Shown here one piece after another: positions 54,395 through 64,000 of a stretch of DNA of 64,000 nt (positions are counted from its first letter, which is position 1; each line of letters begins with the position of its first letter). The notes beneath the pieces are model-generated. The model did no database searches and was not told the DNA's origin. It was given only the letters and a program-made list of their open reading frames with translations. Source of the stretch: Sciurus carolinensis (lineage: Eukaryota > Chordata > Mammalia > Rodentia > Sciuridae); assembly GCF_902686445.1 (NCBI RefSeq), contig NC_062220.1, positions 89,156,143 to 89,220,142 of the forward strand, in the 5' to 3' direction. The translations under genes and the position numbers were made by a program.

Positions 54395-54795
54395 GCAACT
54401 CAGAGACCAGGCAAACAGATTCACATGGAGAAAGTTTAATTGTCAGTTAGGGTCTGACAAAGGTCATCACTCAAAAAGGTGAGAGAAGGGCAGGGAAAAT
54501 TTAAGTCTGGGGTTATTTTATAGGGCTATTTGCGTAGGCTTGCATGAACTGTCCATGTGAAGCTTTGTGGTGGGCTTTTCCTAGTAAAGCTGCTTTGGGT
54601 GGGCTATTCCTACGACTTGCCTGTGTGAAGCCTTGCGGTTTAGCTATTCCTAGTAACTGCTTGTGTAAGGCCTTGTGGTGGGCATATGGAAGGATCAAGA
54701 GATATTTTAGTTAGGTTGGTTAGCAAGTGGTGACGAGGATGGGAGCTATCTGCTAACTTTTGTTTCCTCTGCAAGCACCTCTCTTAGGGCAGGGA
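54395..54795 (-). mobile_element. Possible ERV LTR, antisense, with internal tandem repeat
   Basis: Read on the minus strand, 'gccctataaaataacccc' (54513-54530) is TATA-like and 'aattaaactttctcc' follows ~90 bp further on. The ~40-bp tandem repeat at 54548-54689 would lie in U3. Ends and target duplication were not found. Confidence 0.4.
54548..54689 (+). repeat. ~40-bp tandem repeat, about 3.5 degenerate units
   Basis: Units start near 54548, 54615 and 54656, with a partial unit at 54587-54614. Shared pieces are 'tgtgaagcctttgtgg'-like and 'ggctattcctagta'. Confidence 0.7.
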
Positions 54796-54821
54796 AGTAA
54801 AACTTATTTTATAAAATGCCA

Positions 54822-54924
54822 GGGGCTGGGAAGATGGCTCAGTCGGTAAAGTGCTTGCCTTGCAAGCACAAGGCCCTGGGTTTGATCCTCAGCACCACAA
54901 AAAAAAAAAAAAAAAAAAAAAAAA
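54822..54924 (+). mobile_element. ID SINE with variant A-box region
   Basis: 'ggggctgggaagatggctca' then 'gggtttgatcctcagcacc' and ~22 A. The 'agatggctcag' start differs from the other IDs here. Confidence 0.9.
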
Positions 54925-54941
54925 TTCTGCAAAAATTATGG

Positions 54942-55022
54942 ACTGGGGATATAGCTCAGTTGGTAGAGTGCTTGCCTCACAAGCACAAGGCCCTGGGTTC
55001 AATCCCCAGCACCGCAAAAAAG
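54942..55022 (+). mobile_element. ID SINE, close to the previous one
   Basis: 'ggactggggatatagctcag' to 'ggttcaatccccagcacc', only 17 bp after the preceding ID's tail. It is among the best-preserved IDs in the window, with a short A tail. Confidence 0.95.
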
Positions 55023-55410
55023 GTTGTTGAAATGAAAATGACAGTAAGGATTTAACATGCAGAGATGTTAAGCTTTGGATCTAATAAGAATTAAAATTAT
55101 GATAAGTATAATTTCCATTATACCAAGAGCATTGTTATCAATATAATCAATAATGGCCCACTACTAGTAGAAAACTTTCATAACCAACAAATAATTTCCA
55201 TTCATTCCTTCATGCATCAGGAGGTAAAGGCAAGAACTGTAGCCTTTGATAGCTGCATCTTCTTGTGGAGTCACCTCTCTCTTCATTCTTTGAGTCTTCT
55301 TTCTTTGAGTTTATAGAGCCTCCTTTATCTCTAGCTTTACATGATATAAGAGCACCAGGACCAGGTCAGTGACTTGTATATCTTTAGACTACAGTTGGTG
55401 AAGAATCCCA
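55023..55410. other. Unique sequence, nothing recognised
   Basis: No repeat or exon recognised. Confidence 0.35.
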
Positions 55411-55412
55411 GT

Positions 55413-55803
55413 GTATTAGTTCACTTTGTGTTTTTATAACAAAATAACTGAAAAGCTGGGTAACTTATAAAGAGATTGATTTGGTTTATGATTCTGGTGG
55501 CTAGAGTATCAAAAGAGCAAGGGTCCCCTGTCTGTGTCCCAACATGGCAGAGTAGTGAAAGGGAGGTGGTAACATCAGAGAGGTACATGTGCAAGTGGGT
55601 TGTTTATACTCTACAGGGAACGAATCCACTCCTACCAGCCCTGAACCACGCTGTGAGATAGCATTAATCCATTTGTGAGGTGGAGGCTAGTCACTTGCCA
55701 CTAGGCCTCACGTCTTAAAGCTTCTACCACCTCAAAACCAGCACACTGGGGACCAAGCTTCCAGCATATGAGTATCTTGGGGACAAACCCTCTGCAATCA
55801 TAG
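55413..55803 (-). mobile_element. MaLR-type LTR, antisense
   Basis: 'tattagttcactttgtgttt', 'gctgggtaacttataaagag', 'tagcattaatccatttgtga' and 'accaccctc'-like bases in reverse MaLR order. Confidence 0.7.
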
Positions 55804-55908
55804 CACCCAGACAGCCCTACATTGTTTTTGTTTTTGGAAACCCACTGTCTTCTGCAGGCTCTGAGGGTATGAGGTAACCATCTTGGTCTTACACACATAA
55901 CCGTATTG

Positions 55909-56040
55909 GGACTGGGATTGTGGCTCAGTGATAGAGTGCTTGCCTAGCATGTGTGAGGCATTGGGTTCAATCCTCAGCACCACATAAAATAAACAAAATA
56001 AAGGTACGTGTCCATCTACAACTAAAACAAAAAAATTTTT
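55909..56040 (+). mobile_element. Long-tailed ID SINE
   Basis: 'gactgggattgtggctcagt' to 'acgtgtccatctacaactaa'. Confidence 0.9.
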
Positions 56041-56072
56041 TTAAAAACATGAATATTCATTATGTAAAAAAA

Positions 56073-56203
56073 TTTTTTTTTTTTTGAGACAAATTCTTAC
56101 TATGTTCCTCAGGTTGGGCTCAAACTCCTAGCTCAAATGATCCTCCCATCTTAGTCTTGCAAGTAGCTGGGACGACATATGTGTATCACCCACACCCAGC
56201 ATC
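56073..56203 (-). mobile_element. B1-like SINE, antisense, old monomer
   Basis: 'ttgagacaaattcttactat', 'ctcaaactcctagctcaaat' and 'gtagctgggacgacatatg' represent 7SL-derived sequence without a dID partner, probably an older B1/PB1-type copy. Confidence 0.7.
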
Positions 56204-56776
56204 ATGTAAAATTCTTTTAATCGCTCTTTTCACAATTTATTATAGCAGTGATCATGAGTTATATAGCCCACAACACTAATGTGCAAAAAGCATTATACAT
56301 TGAAATGTCTCAACTGGGCCATTGCCAAGTTATGTCTGGATACAAACCATAGTGTCAAGATTTGGGGCTGGAAAACACTCTCAACATAATTGCTTAATGC
56401 TGCCATCACTCTATCAGCAACCATGACTGTGAAAAGCACTTCAGGCTGAGCTCTCAAGACTATAAAAGTGAGACCCAGGGGAGCTGGATTGGATTCAGCT
56501 GCTTTTTCTTTAATTTTTCAACTGCATGTTCACAGAAGACTCAGAAATAAACAGGATGTGAAAAATAAAACAGGAAAACTCTGCCTCCCCTATAAGCTAT
56601 GGGGACTCCCTCTCCTGCCCGTCACTGTGAACCTCTGAAAAGAGCGGTCTACAATTGCCATTGAGTACTCATCTCTAGGCCACTTGCAACATGCAGACTT
56701 CTCTCCATCACTCCCAAAAAGAACAAAGATGATTGGTAATAGACTGCTGGTCTTCCCCATTCTCTACCTGTTGGCT

Positions 56777-56847
56777 AGGTCTACTGGGGATTGAACCCAG
56801 GGCCTTGTGCTTGCGAGGTACTCTGCCAACTGAGCTATATCCCAGTC
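56777..56847 (-). mobile_element. ID SINE, antisense, without A tail
   Basis: 'ctggggattgaacccagggc' to 'actgagctatatcccagt'. It is flanked by 'cctgttggct' at 56767-56776 and 56848-56857, exact, yet no T-run precedes it. Confidence 0.85.
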
Positions 56848-57055
56848 CCTGTTGGCTGCTTTCGACAGTGTTGAAATGAATCAATCTTCATTCCTAAAAC
56901 TTTCTCCTCTTTCTCTCATCTTCTAGGATATCTTTCTTTCCTATTTTTTTTTTCCTCCCACAACTCTGATTCCATCTCTTTCTTCCCTGGCTCCTCTTTG
57001 TCCACCAGCTCTTTACCATTTCCTACAAATCCATCCTAGGTTTCATAATTTTTCT

Positions 57056-58545
57056 CTTTCCCCTTTCTCCCTTGGTGACTTTGAGCAGCTTCGAACTCGT
57101 AGTATAACAACCTAATCTATAACTCAAGACCCCAATGTGAGCTCCATTCTTCTAGTTCTGACTACTGGATACCTGATATTTAGCAAATTGATATTTCGTG
57201 AATATCTCAATGATACTGGTCTTGGAGATCAGGAATGGGTCCTTGTCCCCCAGATGTTGAAGATTAAACACCCGAGAAATGCTGAGGCAAGTACAGAAAG
57301 CAAGTTTTATTTAAGAAAGGGACAGAGACAGACTTCTCCAGAAAGAAGCAGGGGCCCAGAGCTGGGTACCTGTGGAAATGGGTGTGTCTTGCTCTTTTAT
57401 AGACCCCAGAACTCTGACCTTTCTTCCTTTTCTGTATAAGTGCCTAAGGGCAGGAAGGAGCATTAATTGCTTGTGTCAGGAAGTCCATCCCTGATTCCCT
57501 GTTAGCAATCTGTTGGGCTGCTAGTGGGTGTGTGATCCTGGATGTTAGCTGTTAGCAACCTAGTGATAACCAGCCACCATCCTCTCTCCACCCCTGTCAC
57601 TCATTATCTACATTGACTGCCTCAGTTTATTGAGGAATGTGACATTTCCCATCCCCTCAGGTCAGGCAGGGCTGCAGGCAGATTGCTTTTTGGCAAAGAA
57701 AGCACGTGGGGAGTCAGTACAGCGGGCTCATTTTATAGCATTATTCTCTTAACCTCACGTTCCCACCATCCTCATCCATTCGTCCCCTTACATCAACACT
57801 GTACAAACTGTTTCCTCAAGACTTGCTTCTCTTGTCTTCGCTAGTCCCAGCCTGGAAATGGCGAGCCCCCATGAGCCCCTCCCACCCGTGCTGCCATCTC
57901 CATGTTCAATTCATCTGATTTATGACATAACTGGTCCTTCATGTCTCTCCTCTTCATTACTCTGCCTTCCTAGCTCTCCTCCTCACTGCAGGCACCTTCT
58001 TTCCTTTCCAATCCACATTGCCGCCAGAATTCCTTTTTAACACACAGATCTGATCAGGGTCAGGCCTTACAGTTCCCAAAGCTTGAGTGATTGTATGTCT
58101 TACAGGCCTGGAACAGGGCTGTCTTCTTCTGTGTGTGCTGTTATTTTATCTGGTAAGCACACCCATTCACTCTCGAAGGTGGCCCATTTGGGTGATGAAT
58201 TATGTGGTCATCCTACCAAGGCTAATGGGATAAAATCCAAAGACTGGCTTGGCCTACAATCTGGCCTCAAGCTAAGTTACCTAGCTCCATCTGCCCACCT
58301 GCCATTTCCAAACATGCCAAGCTATTCCCAACCCCTGTCCTTGTCCGTGTCGTTCTCTCCCCAATTTCCCACTTGTCAACTCCTTACTTTTCACCCCTTA
58401 GCCAAACTATCACCTCTTCAGTGAATCAGCCTGTCTGCTCCCCTGCACATCTGTCCAGAAGTTTCCCCCTCCCAGTGATCCTGTAGCAATTTGTCCAAAC
58501 CTCTGCTGAATCTGGCACAACACCTGGCGTGTCCTCAAAGCATTT
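57056..58545 (+). mobile_element. L2 LINE, sense, split by an antisense solo LTR
   Basis: 'ttctcccttggtgactttga', 'gatatttcgtgaatatctca' lead to the LTR at 57211. After it 'caacactgtacaaactg' continues the L2 text, followed by 'cgccagaattcctttttaac', 'gataaaatccaaagactggc' and 'gccaaactatcacctcttc'. The two halves join sensibly once the LTR and one 4-bp duplicate are removed. Confidence 0.75.
57211..57792 (-). mobile_element. ERV1-type solo LTR, antisense, with 4-bp target duplication
   Basis: A 582-bp block (on the minus strand TGTAAGGGG... to ...AGTATCA) flanked by 'tcaa' at 57207-57210 and 57793-57796. It has an antisense AATAAA in 'caagttttatttaag' (about 57301-57315) and an antisense TATA-like 'ctcttttatagacc' (57392-57405). 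Its U3 start resembles that of the LTR at 7051-7968. Confidence 0.85.
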
Positions 58546-59238
58546 GGAAAGAGAGGCTTTAAAGAAGTAGGGAGCCAAGCATATTTTCAGCTGGCTCTGA
58601 TTAGAATTAAGAGCTTTTATCTTCCATATGGGACTTGCTTGAGAAAATTCAACATGTCAGAGCCAAGTCTATTTCTTCTTCATCTGTACAGTAATAGGGA
58701 GAATAATTGCTCCTGCCAAAACCTACCCATGTGAACTCAATAGGGTAATAAAAACAAGCCATGCTGTTGAAATGTAACATGTTGAAATAGAGAGTGAGAG
58801 GAGTCTTCCATTCCCTGTCATCCATCTCCACAGCCCATGGCCTGTGGCAGGCAGGAGCAGGAGAAGATTCTGAGACCTGGCAGATGGTTAAACACAGCTG
58901 TTGCTTCCTTCCTTCCCGCCCTTATTCCTCTCTTATGTGCCACCAACTGCACTCAAGTATAGGCATCATTGCTGGAGACAAACAAACAAATGCCATATAG
59001 TATAATAAGTACTCTGTGAAACATTATCCCCGGGGTCAGGGGAGACCGGAGGAAGGCCCAACATTCAATCTGCGTAAAGGGGTCAAGGCAGATTGTTTGC
59101 AGGACACCATGTTAGGTATCAGGTTCAAAGACAAAGAGGAGCTCTGGGATTTGTAGGGGGGGACAGTGAGCTAGCATGGGTGAAGGGAGAGTTCCATGTG
59201 GATTACAGAAGTAAGGCTTATGGAATTTTCAGCTGTAG
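58546..59238. other. Unique sequence, nothing recognised
   Basis: No repeat or exon recognised. Confidence 0.35.
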
Positions 59239-59303
59239 ATGAGTATGAGGCACACACCAGTAATTCCAACAGCTCAGGAGGCTGAGGCAGCACCACAAAA
59301 AGT
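59239..59303 (+). mobile_element. B1-dID SINE scar (internal deletion)
   Basis: The 5' B1 sequence 'gctcaggaggctgaggcag' joins directly to an ID end 'caccacaaaaag', so roughly 130 bp are deleted. Confidence 0.7.
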
Positions 59304-60660
59304 GAACAAAAACTATTCTCTGTCTTTAGATAAAAACATATTAGTCATAACCTTGACCTTATTTCTTCAATTCTTCCTTGAGGAAGCCACCCAGAATAAC
59401 CAAATGGCTTGGTCTAGAAGAATAAAGATTCACATTCAGTGTGAAGGTTTGGTATCAAAGATAAAGGAGACCTGTGTGGCTCTGGTTGTTGGATTTTTCA
59501 GGACTTGCTTTCCCTAAAAGTCCCACTTATTTTTTTGGAAAGTGTTCACACAGCCCTGGAGAAAGGTTGAGATCTGGATTAATAAATGAGGTATCCAGGT
59601 CTTTTCTAGTCTCATTCAAGCATCCTGAATATATCATTTCACTTCTGAATTCTCAGTTTTGTTTTACTAAGGGAGGGGGCAGAGTCACTGGGGAGGAAAG
59701 GCCCCATTAGAACCATCTGGCACCGTTGCCGGGTATCTCTGACTCCAGCCATTCAGAAACACTCTCCCCCTTCAAGAGCCTAAATTCCAGCTGATAACAA
59801 GGTTCTTGAGGTTTAGTTTGGTGGGTGTGTCCTACCACTCCAAAGTGGGGGGGCAAGCAGAAAAAATAAAGGTGAGAAATATTGCTCTCTTGAGTGATTG
59901 TGTCCCACCTTTTAGATTTCACAATTCAATATGACTTCAGAGTTTAGGAACCAATACCAGGGTGTTAATTTTTCTTTATTTCAAATTTTAAAAAAATATT
60001 TTAAAAAGGGGAAAAATAGACAAAAAACCCAATCTTTCTCCCAAATTGATTGCCATCTATAACTATCTTAAGAGTAGGAAGGATATACTCGTAAAGATAA
60101 TCTTTTACATTGAACACATCTAGCTATTTATATATAACAAAGCAACTACCACTTCATCCTGATTTGTCTTATTTCACCATGAACACTTCTTTGCAGATGG
60201 TAGACCAGTGCCTGGAATAGCTGCTCCAACAGATATAAACCTCTTCCTGGGGCTGTTCACCCTTCAAATGAGGAAATTTGGATTCTTTATGCTTTGCCTG
60301 CCATGGAAGATAATTATTTTAAGTCATAAAAAATCCATTAAGTAGTTTGGAAAATTATACACAAACCATTAACTAGATTACACTAAATATGAAAAACAAA
60401 GCCGTTTCTATTATTTGGTTTATCGAGCCATCACCATTTGGCTGTGGATCCCTATAATTCTAGTGCGATGCATTGAAGGCAATAGACACTACCTTTTTTG
60501 CCTCTGCAGGATGACTGGGTTTAAAAAAATACTCCAGAAGGTAGCCTGGCTTCCCAAGAAACTCTTATTAGCGTTATTAGGCAAACTAGTATTCTCTGAC
60601 TAAAAACTCCTGTTTCTCTGAAGTCTGCGTATGTCAAGCTAAGCCAATATTCTGCCTGGT
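59304..60660. other. Unique sequence, nothing recognised
   Basis: AT-rich, no repeat or exon recognised. Confidence 0.35.
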
Positions 60661-60663
60661 GGG

Positions 60664-60801
60664 GTTTTTTTACTTTTGTTTTTTTTGAGCTGGAGTCTGG
60701 GTATGTTGCCCAGGCTGGTCTTGAACTCTTGTATTCAAGCAATGCTCCTGCCTCAGCTTCCCAGGAGCTGAGACTATAGGTGCACAGCCCCACATCCAGC
60801 T
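60664..60801 (-). mobile_element. B1-like SINE, antisense, old monomer
   Basis: 'tgagctggagtctgggtatg', 'aggctggtcttgaactcttg' and 'tgcctcagcttcccaggag' without an ID part. Confidence 0.75.
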
Positions 60802-61790
60802 TTATTTTTATATTTTCAAATTGTACATCCTAAGTTTCTTGATGAGCTCCAGAAGAAATTCTCTGCTGCTAAAACTCATGAGCTATTATCAACAAATAAA
60901 TGTATGTTGACATCTAGTCAGTATAAAAAGCATGCTATATTAAAATGAAATTCTAATTGTAGTTGTCATTCTCCTAATCAATAGTAATCTTGACAGTAGT
61001 TTTTCGCTTCTTTAGTCAATAATCGGTATGGGAGGGTTGAAGAAACAGAGAAAGGTTTAGTAGTACTGTGCCACCTGTTAAAATATGTACCAGAGAGTTG
61101 CACATCTAAACATTTTATTGAGATATTATTTTTTAACTGAAGAAATTCCAGATCTCTTCTAATGCCTCCCTGGAATTTCAGGGAATCACTCTTTCAATTT
61201 ATTACAAACTCTAAACAATCACAAATCATCATTTCCAAACCCTTGGATTTTCTCTTTGTGTAAGTCATTTCTGAAGCTGCTTCCTAAAAGTTATTCATCT
61301 TATCCTTTTTTACCTGCCTCGCAGAAGCAACTGAATTCTGGAAATGTTTGTGACTCTCTTATATAATTTTAACAGTCAAAACTGAATCAGCGATGTCTCA
61401 TGGAGCTTTTTTGTTTTTTCTTTTTGCCCTTTTTCTGCTAAATCTGTGTGTTTTAGTGTAGCATTTTATTTTCCCAACTGTATGATTTGCTTAAAGCTTT
61501 TGATATTTACATGTCATAAAAGAAAATGTTCTAAATGTATGAAAAAACACATTTCCTGTAAAACCTGATTATTTCATAATGTTTAGGTCTGCTTGTTTCA
61601 GTGCGGAGGTTGTGGGAGTATTTTTGGCATTAGTATTCTCAAAGGTTTAGTATTTGTTTATTTGCACTTAATCTGCACAGTTTGCTTACGAGAACAATAT
61701 GAAAATGGATCTGCAATCATTTGATCAATACTGTAGAAACTTCCTGCATTCCTACTGGTACTGCTACTGTTCAGCCCTTTATCACATTTT
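60802..61790. other. Repeat-poor AT-rich stretch
   Basis: No repeat, exon or motif I can defend. Confidence 0.35.
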
Positions 61791-61794
61791 AAAA

Positions 61795-61965
61795 TTGTGA
61801 TAAAATATGAACAACATAATATTTACCATTTTAACCAGTTTTAAGTGTTCCATTCAGTGGCATTAAGTGCATTCATATTATTGTGTAATCCCTCATCATT
61901 AGTTTTTTTAAAACTGGTTACTACTTCAACAGCCTTCAAAATATACTCTTCCTTCTGATTTTGCC
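61795..61965 (-). mobile_element. Ancient L1M fragment, antisense
   Basis: 'gtgataaaatatgaacaaca', 'ccattcagtggcattaagtg' and 'gtgtaatccctcatcatta' match the same old L1 region seen at 11065-11290. Confidence 0.6.
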
Positions 61966-62935
61966 CCCGTTAAGGAAGAAAATAGAATACTCTCTCTTAA
62001 TTTATTTTCACCTATGCATAGAAGAAAAATTGAAGGGGCATTCTTTGTCATTTCTTCTGTGCTTTGGGTTTCAGAGTTGCTGAGAATCAAATGCAGACAA
62101 AGGTCTCAGGACAAAGAAGGGCAAGAACGTGCTGTACAGATTCCAGCCTTGGACATAGGTTATTCCTTGCTCAGGACATCACTGAGAACATAATAGAAAA
62201 CATAATGGCATTAACGGATCTTGCCACCAAAAGCACAAAGAGGCTTTTAGAAGTAAAATCTTTAGCTTTTCTATGCAGAACATTAAAAAAAAAAAAAAAC
62301 AAAAAAAACTAAGAGGCAAAACTTTTAAACAGTCCAACATTGCGAAGCCCCAACTGCTTCACCCCAATCAGGAAAGGGGCAGTAAATGGGTCTGCACTGA
62401 GTCCTAAGCTCTCTTGCAGCGTCAGTGTAGTTAGTGCAACAAGATCCAGGAGTCCACTGATGGAAACTGTTTCCTTTGGAGCCCTTAGCGGTGCAGTTTT
62501 GTATCACTAGATGTCAGTGTGGACTTTTCCAACTGCCACCTTTCACGTTAGTAGGAGGAGATATATAAGACATCGCCCTTCCAGAAGTCCTGGCCAGCAT
62601 GGGGCTATTTTCAGAACAGTAATTTCACCAAATATTTTGTCTGCTTACATATTTCGATGTTCCAGAGTATTTAAAAGCACAAACAGAACCCCTGAACCAA
62701 AGTTGTTCTTTTTAACACTGTGACCTTCTAATCTCAATGCTTGCATTTGGAAGGCAGCTTGTGAGGATGTTCCCAGGCAGGCAATGGAAAGTTCCACTTA
62801 GTATCTTAAATGTCATATACCTGTAGGCCCCACTTGAGGAAACCCTGGCATCCTACACTAACCCGTTTCATGGTGGGAGCAGGAAGCTGAGACAAAATGT
62901 ATATGATTAACCAAATGAGGACTTACTGATTTATT
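61966..62935. other. Unique sequence, nothing recognised
   Basis: No repeat or exon recognised. Confidence 0.35.
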
Positions 62936-62939
62936 TTTA

Positions 62940-63149
62940 TTTATGTATTTGGTACTGAGGGTTTAACCCAGGGGTTCTTAACCACTGAGACACATCCCCA
63001 ACCCTTATTTATTTTTTATTTTTGAGACAAGTGCTCACTAATTTGCTTAAGGCCCTACTAAGTTGCAGAGGCTAGTCTTGAATTTGCCATCCTCCTGTGT
63101 CAGCCTCCTGAGTAGCTAGAATTAAAGGTATGTGCAACTGCATCTGACT
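62940..63149 (-). mobile_element. B1-dID SINE, antisense
   Basis: 'gagggtttaacccaggggtt' to 'gagtagctagaattaaaggt'. 'ctgattt' occurs near both edges. Confidence 0.85.
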
Positions 63150-63210
63150 GATTTTTTTTTTTAAGAGTTTGCAATCTGGGGATTTCTAAAACCTTAAAGA
63201 ATAGTCATTG

Positions 63211-63339
63211 GGGCTGGAGTTGTGGCTCAGGGGTAGAGCACTTGGCTAGTCTGTGTGAGGCTCTGGGTTTAATACTCAATACCACATACAAATAAATAAA
63301 ATTAAACAAAAGATCCATTGACAACTAAAAAAAAAAAAA
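63211..63339 (+). mobile_element. Long-tailed ID SINE with target duplication
   Basis: 'gggctggagttgtggctcag' to 'agatccattgacaactaaaa'. The flanks 'aaagaatagtcattg' (63196-63210) and 'aaagaatagtcactg' (63340-63354) differ at one base. Confidence 0.95.
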
Positions 63340-63351
63340 AAAGAATAGTCA

Positions 63352-63835
63352 CTGTATTAGTTTCCTGTTCCTGAGCTAACATTATCACGAACTTAGTGCC
63401 TTGAAACAGCACAAATACATCTTTTGGTTCCTGAGGTCAGAAGTCCAAAATGGTTTCACTGAGCTAAAATTGAGGAGTTGGCAGGGCTGTGTCCACCGGG
63501 GGGCACTTGAAGAGAATCCATTTCCCTGCCTTTTCCAGCTTCTACAGGTCATCTGCATTCCTCAGCTCTTGCTCCTTCAGTCTTCACAACCGACAATGGT
63601 GGACTGAATCTTTCTTTGCATCACTCTGACCCTGCCACTCCTACCGCCCTCTTTTACTTATGAAGAACCTTGTAATTACATTGGACCCATCCAGGTAATC
63701 CAGGATAATTTCCCTGTCTCAAAAACCTTATTGATACTGCAAAGTCCCTCTTGCCATATAAGGCAACATATTCATAGATTGCAGGGATGAGGACCTGAAC
63801 ATCTTGGGGGAGGGGGCATTTTTCTACCACAGTCA
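63352..63835 (-). mobile_element. Ancient MLT1/MaLR-type LTR, antisense
   Basis: 'gtattagtttcctgttcctg', 'gaggtcagaagtccaaaatg', 'ttccctgccttttccagctt', 'cttgtaattacattggaccc' and 'aggcaacatattcatagatt' follow the reverse order of a well-known old mammalian LTR. Confidence 0.8.
63493..63506 (+). promoter_or_regulatory. CTCF-like motif within the LTR
   Basis: CCACCGGGGGGCAC differs at one position from the CTCF core CCACCAGGGGGCAC. It arose within an old LTR. Binding is inferred from the motif only. Confidence 0.35.
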
Positions 63836-64000
63836 TTATTTAAAAAATAACATATGATGCAGTTTTTCAGGTGATGTACTTTTTAATAGGCTGACTCAGT
63901 GTCATAGACAACCACTGTTTATGTAGTAGACTGTGTTGGAAAATAACAAGGCCTAAATTTCCTTTGCTTATGGAATGTTAAAAATGAAGAAAAATAAATT

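Overview
This window is ordinary mammalian nuclear DNA, almost certainly from a squirrel-family rodent (Sciuridae: marmot, ground squirrel or tree squirrel). The call rests on its SINEs. There are many ID elements (tRNA-derived, with an A-box like 'tagctcagtggtagag' and a B-box like 'gggttcaatccc'), many B1-dID composites (7SL-derived B1 joined to a degenerate ID, also known as MEN-type), and an ID variant with a longer tail ending in 'gtgtccatctacaac'. I see no muroid B2 and no primate Alu. No host protein-coding exon, RNA gene, CpG island or CRISPR array could be supported. The only long recognisable coding sequence is LINE-1 ORF1/ORF2 relic. The window looks intergenic or deep intronic.

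Layout: 0-5 kb holds an unusual L1 with a 5' UTR, ORF1 and the first codons of ORF2, bounded by a direct repeat, followed by SINEs, an old LTR piece and an ancient L1 3' end. 5-14 kb has SINEs, two solo ERV LTRs whose target duplications can be read (7.05-7.97 kb and 9.88-10.24 kb), ancient L1 pieces and MIRs. 14-24 kb has SINEs, microsatellites, a MER5-like fragment and LTR pieces. 24.4-25.3 kb is a readable L1-inside-L1 insertion in opposite orientation, both copies carrying telomere-like TTAGGG-type repeats in the 3' UTR. 27-36.5 kb is rich in MaLR-type LTRs, including an LTR inside an LTR. 36.7-37.2 kb has an imperfect inverted repeat. 37.9-39.3 kb is repeat-free. 39.5-40.9 kb is an antisense L2 broken by three SINEs. 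41-49 kb is mostly unique sequence with an RFX-type X-box, an L2 3' end and a SINE-in-SINE. 50-51.1 kb is an old LTR split by an antisense L1. 52-56 kb is mostly unique with an LTR-like block carrying a ~40-bp tandem repeat. 57-58.5 kb is an L2 split by an antisense ERV1-type solo LTR with a 4-bp target duplication. 59-64 kb is mostly unique with a few SINEs and an old LTR carrying a CTCF-like motif.

Nothing here forms a multi-gene system. The value of the window is its insertion record: many target-site duplications can be read by eye, and they order the insertions (MIR, L2 and L1M oldest, then MaLR LTRs, then ERV1-type LTRs and younger L1, then ID and B1-dID). Family names come from recognition by eye and not from a database search, and edges of old repeats are approximate.
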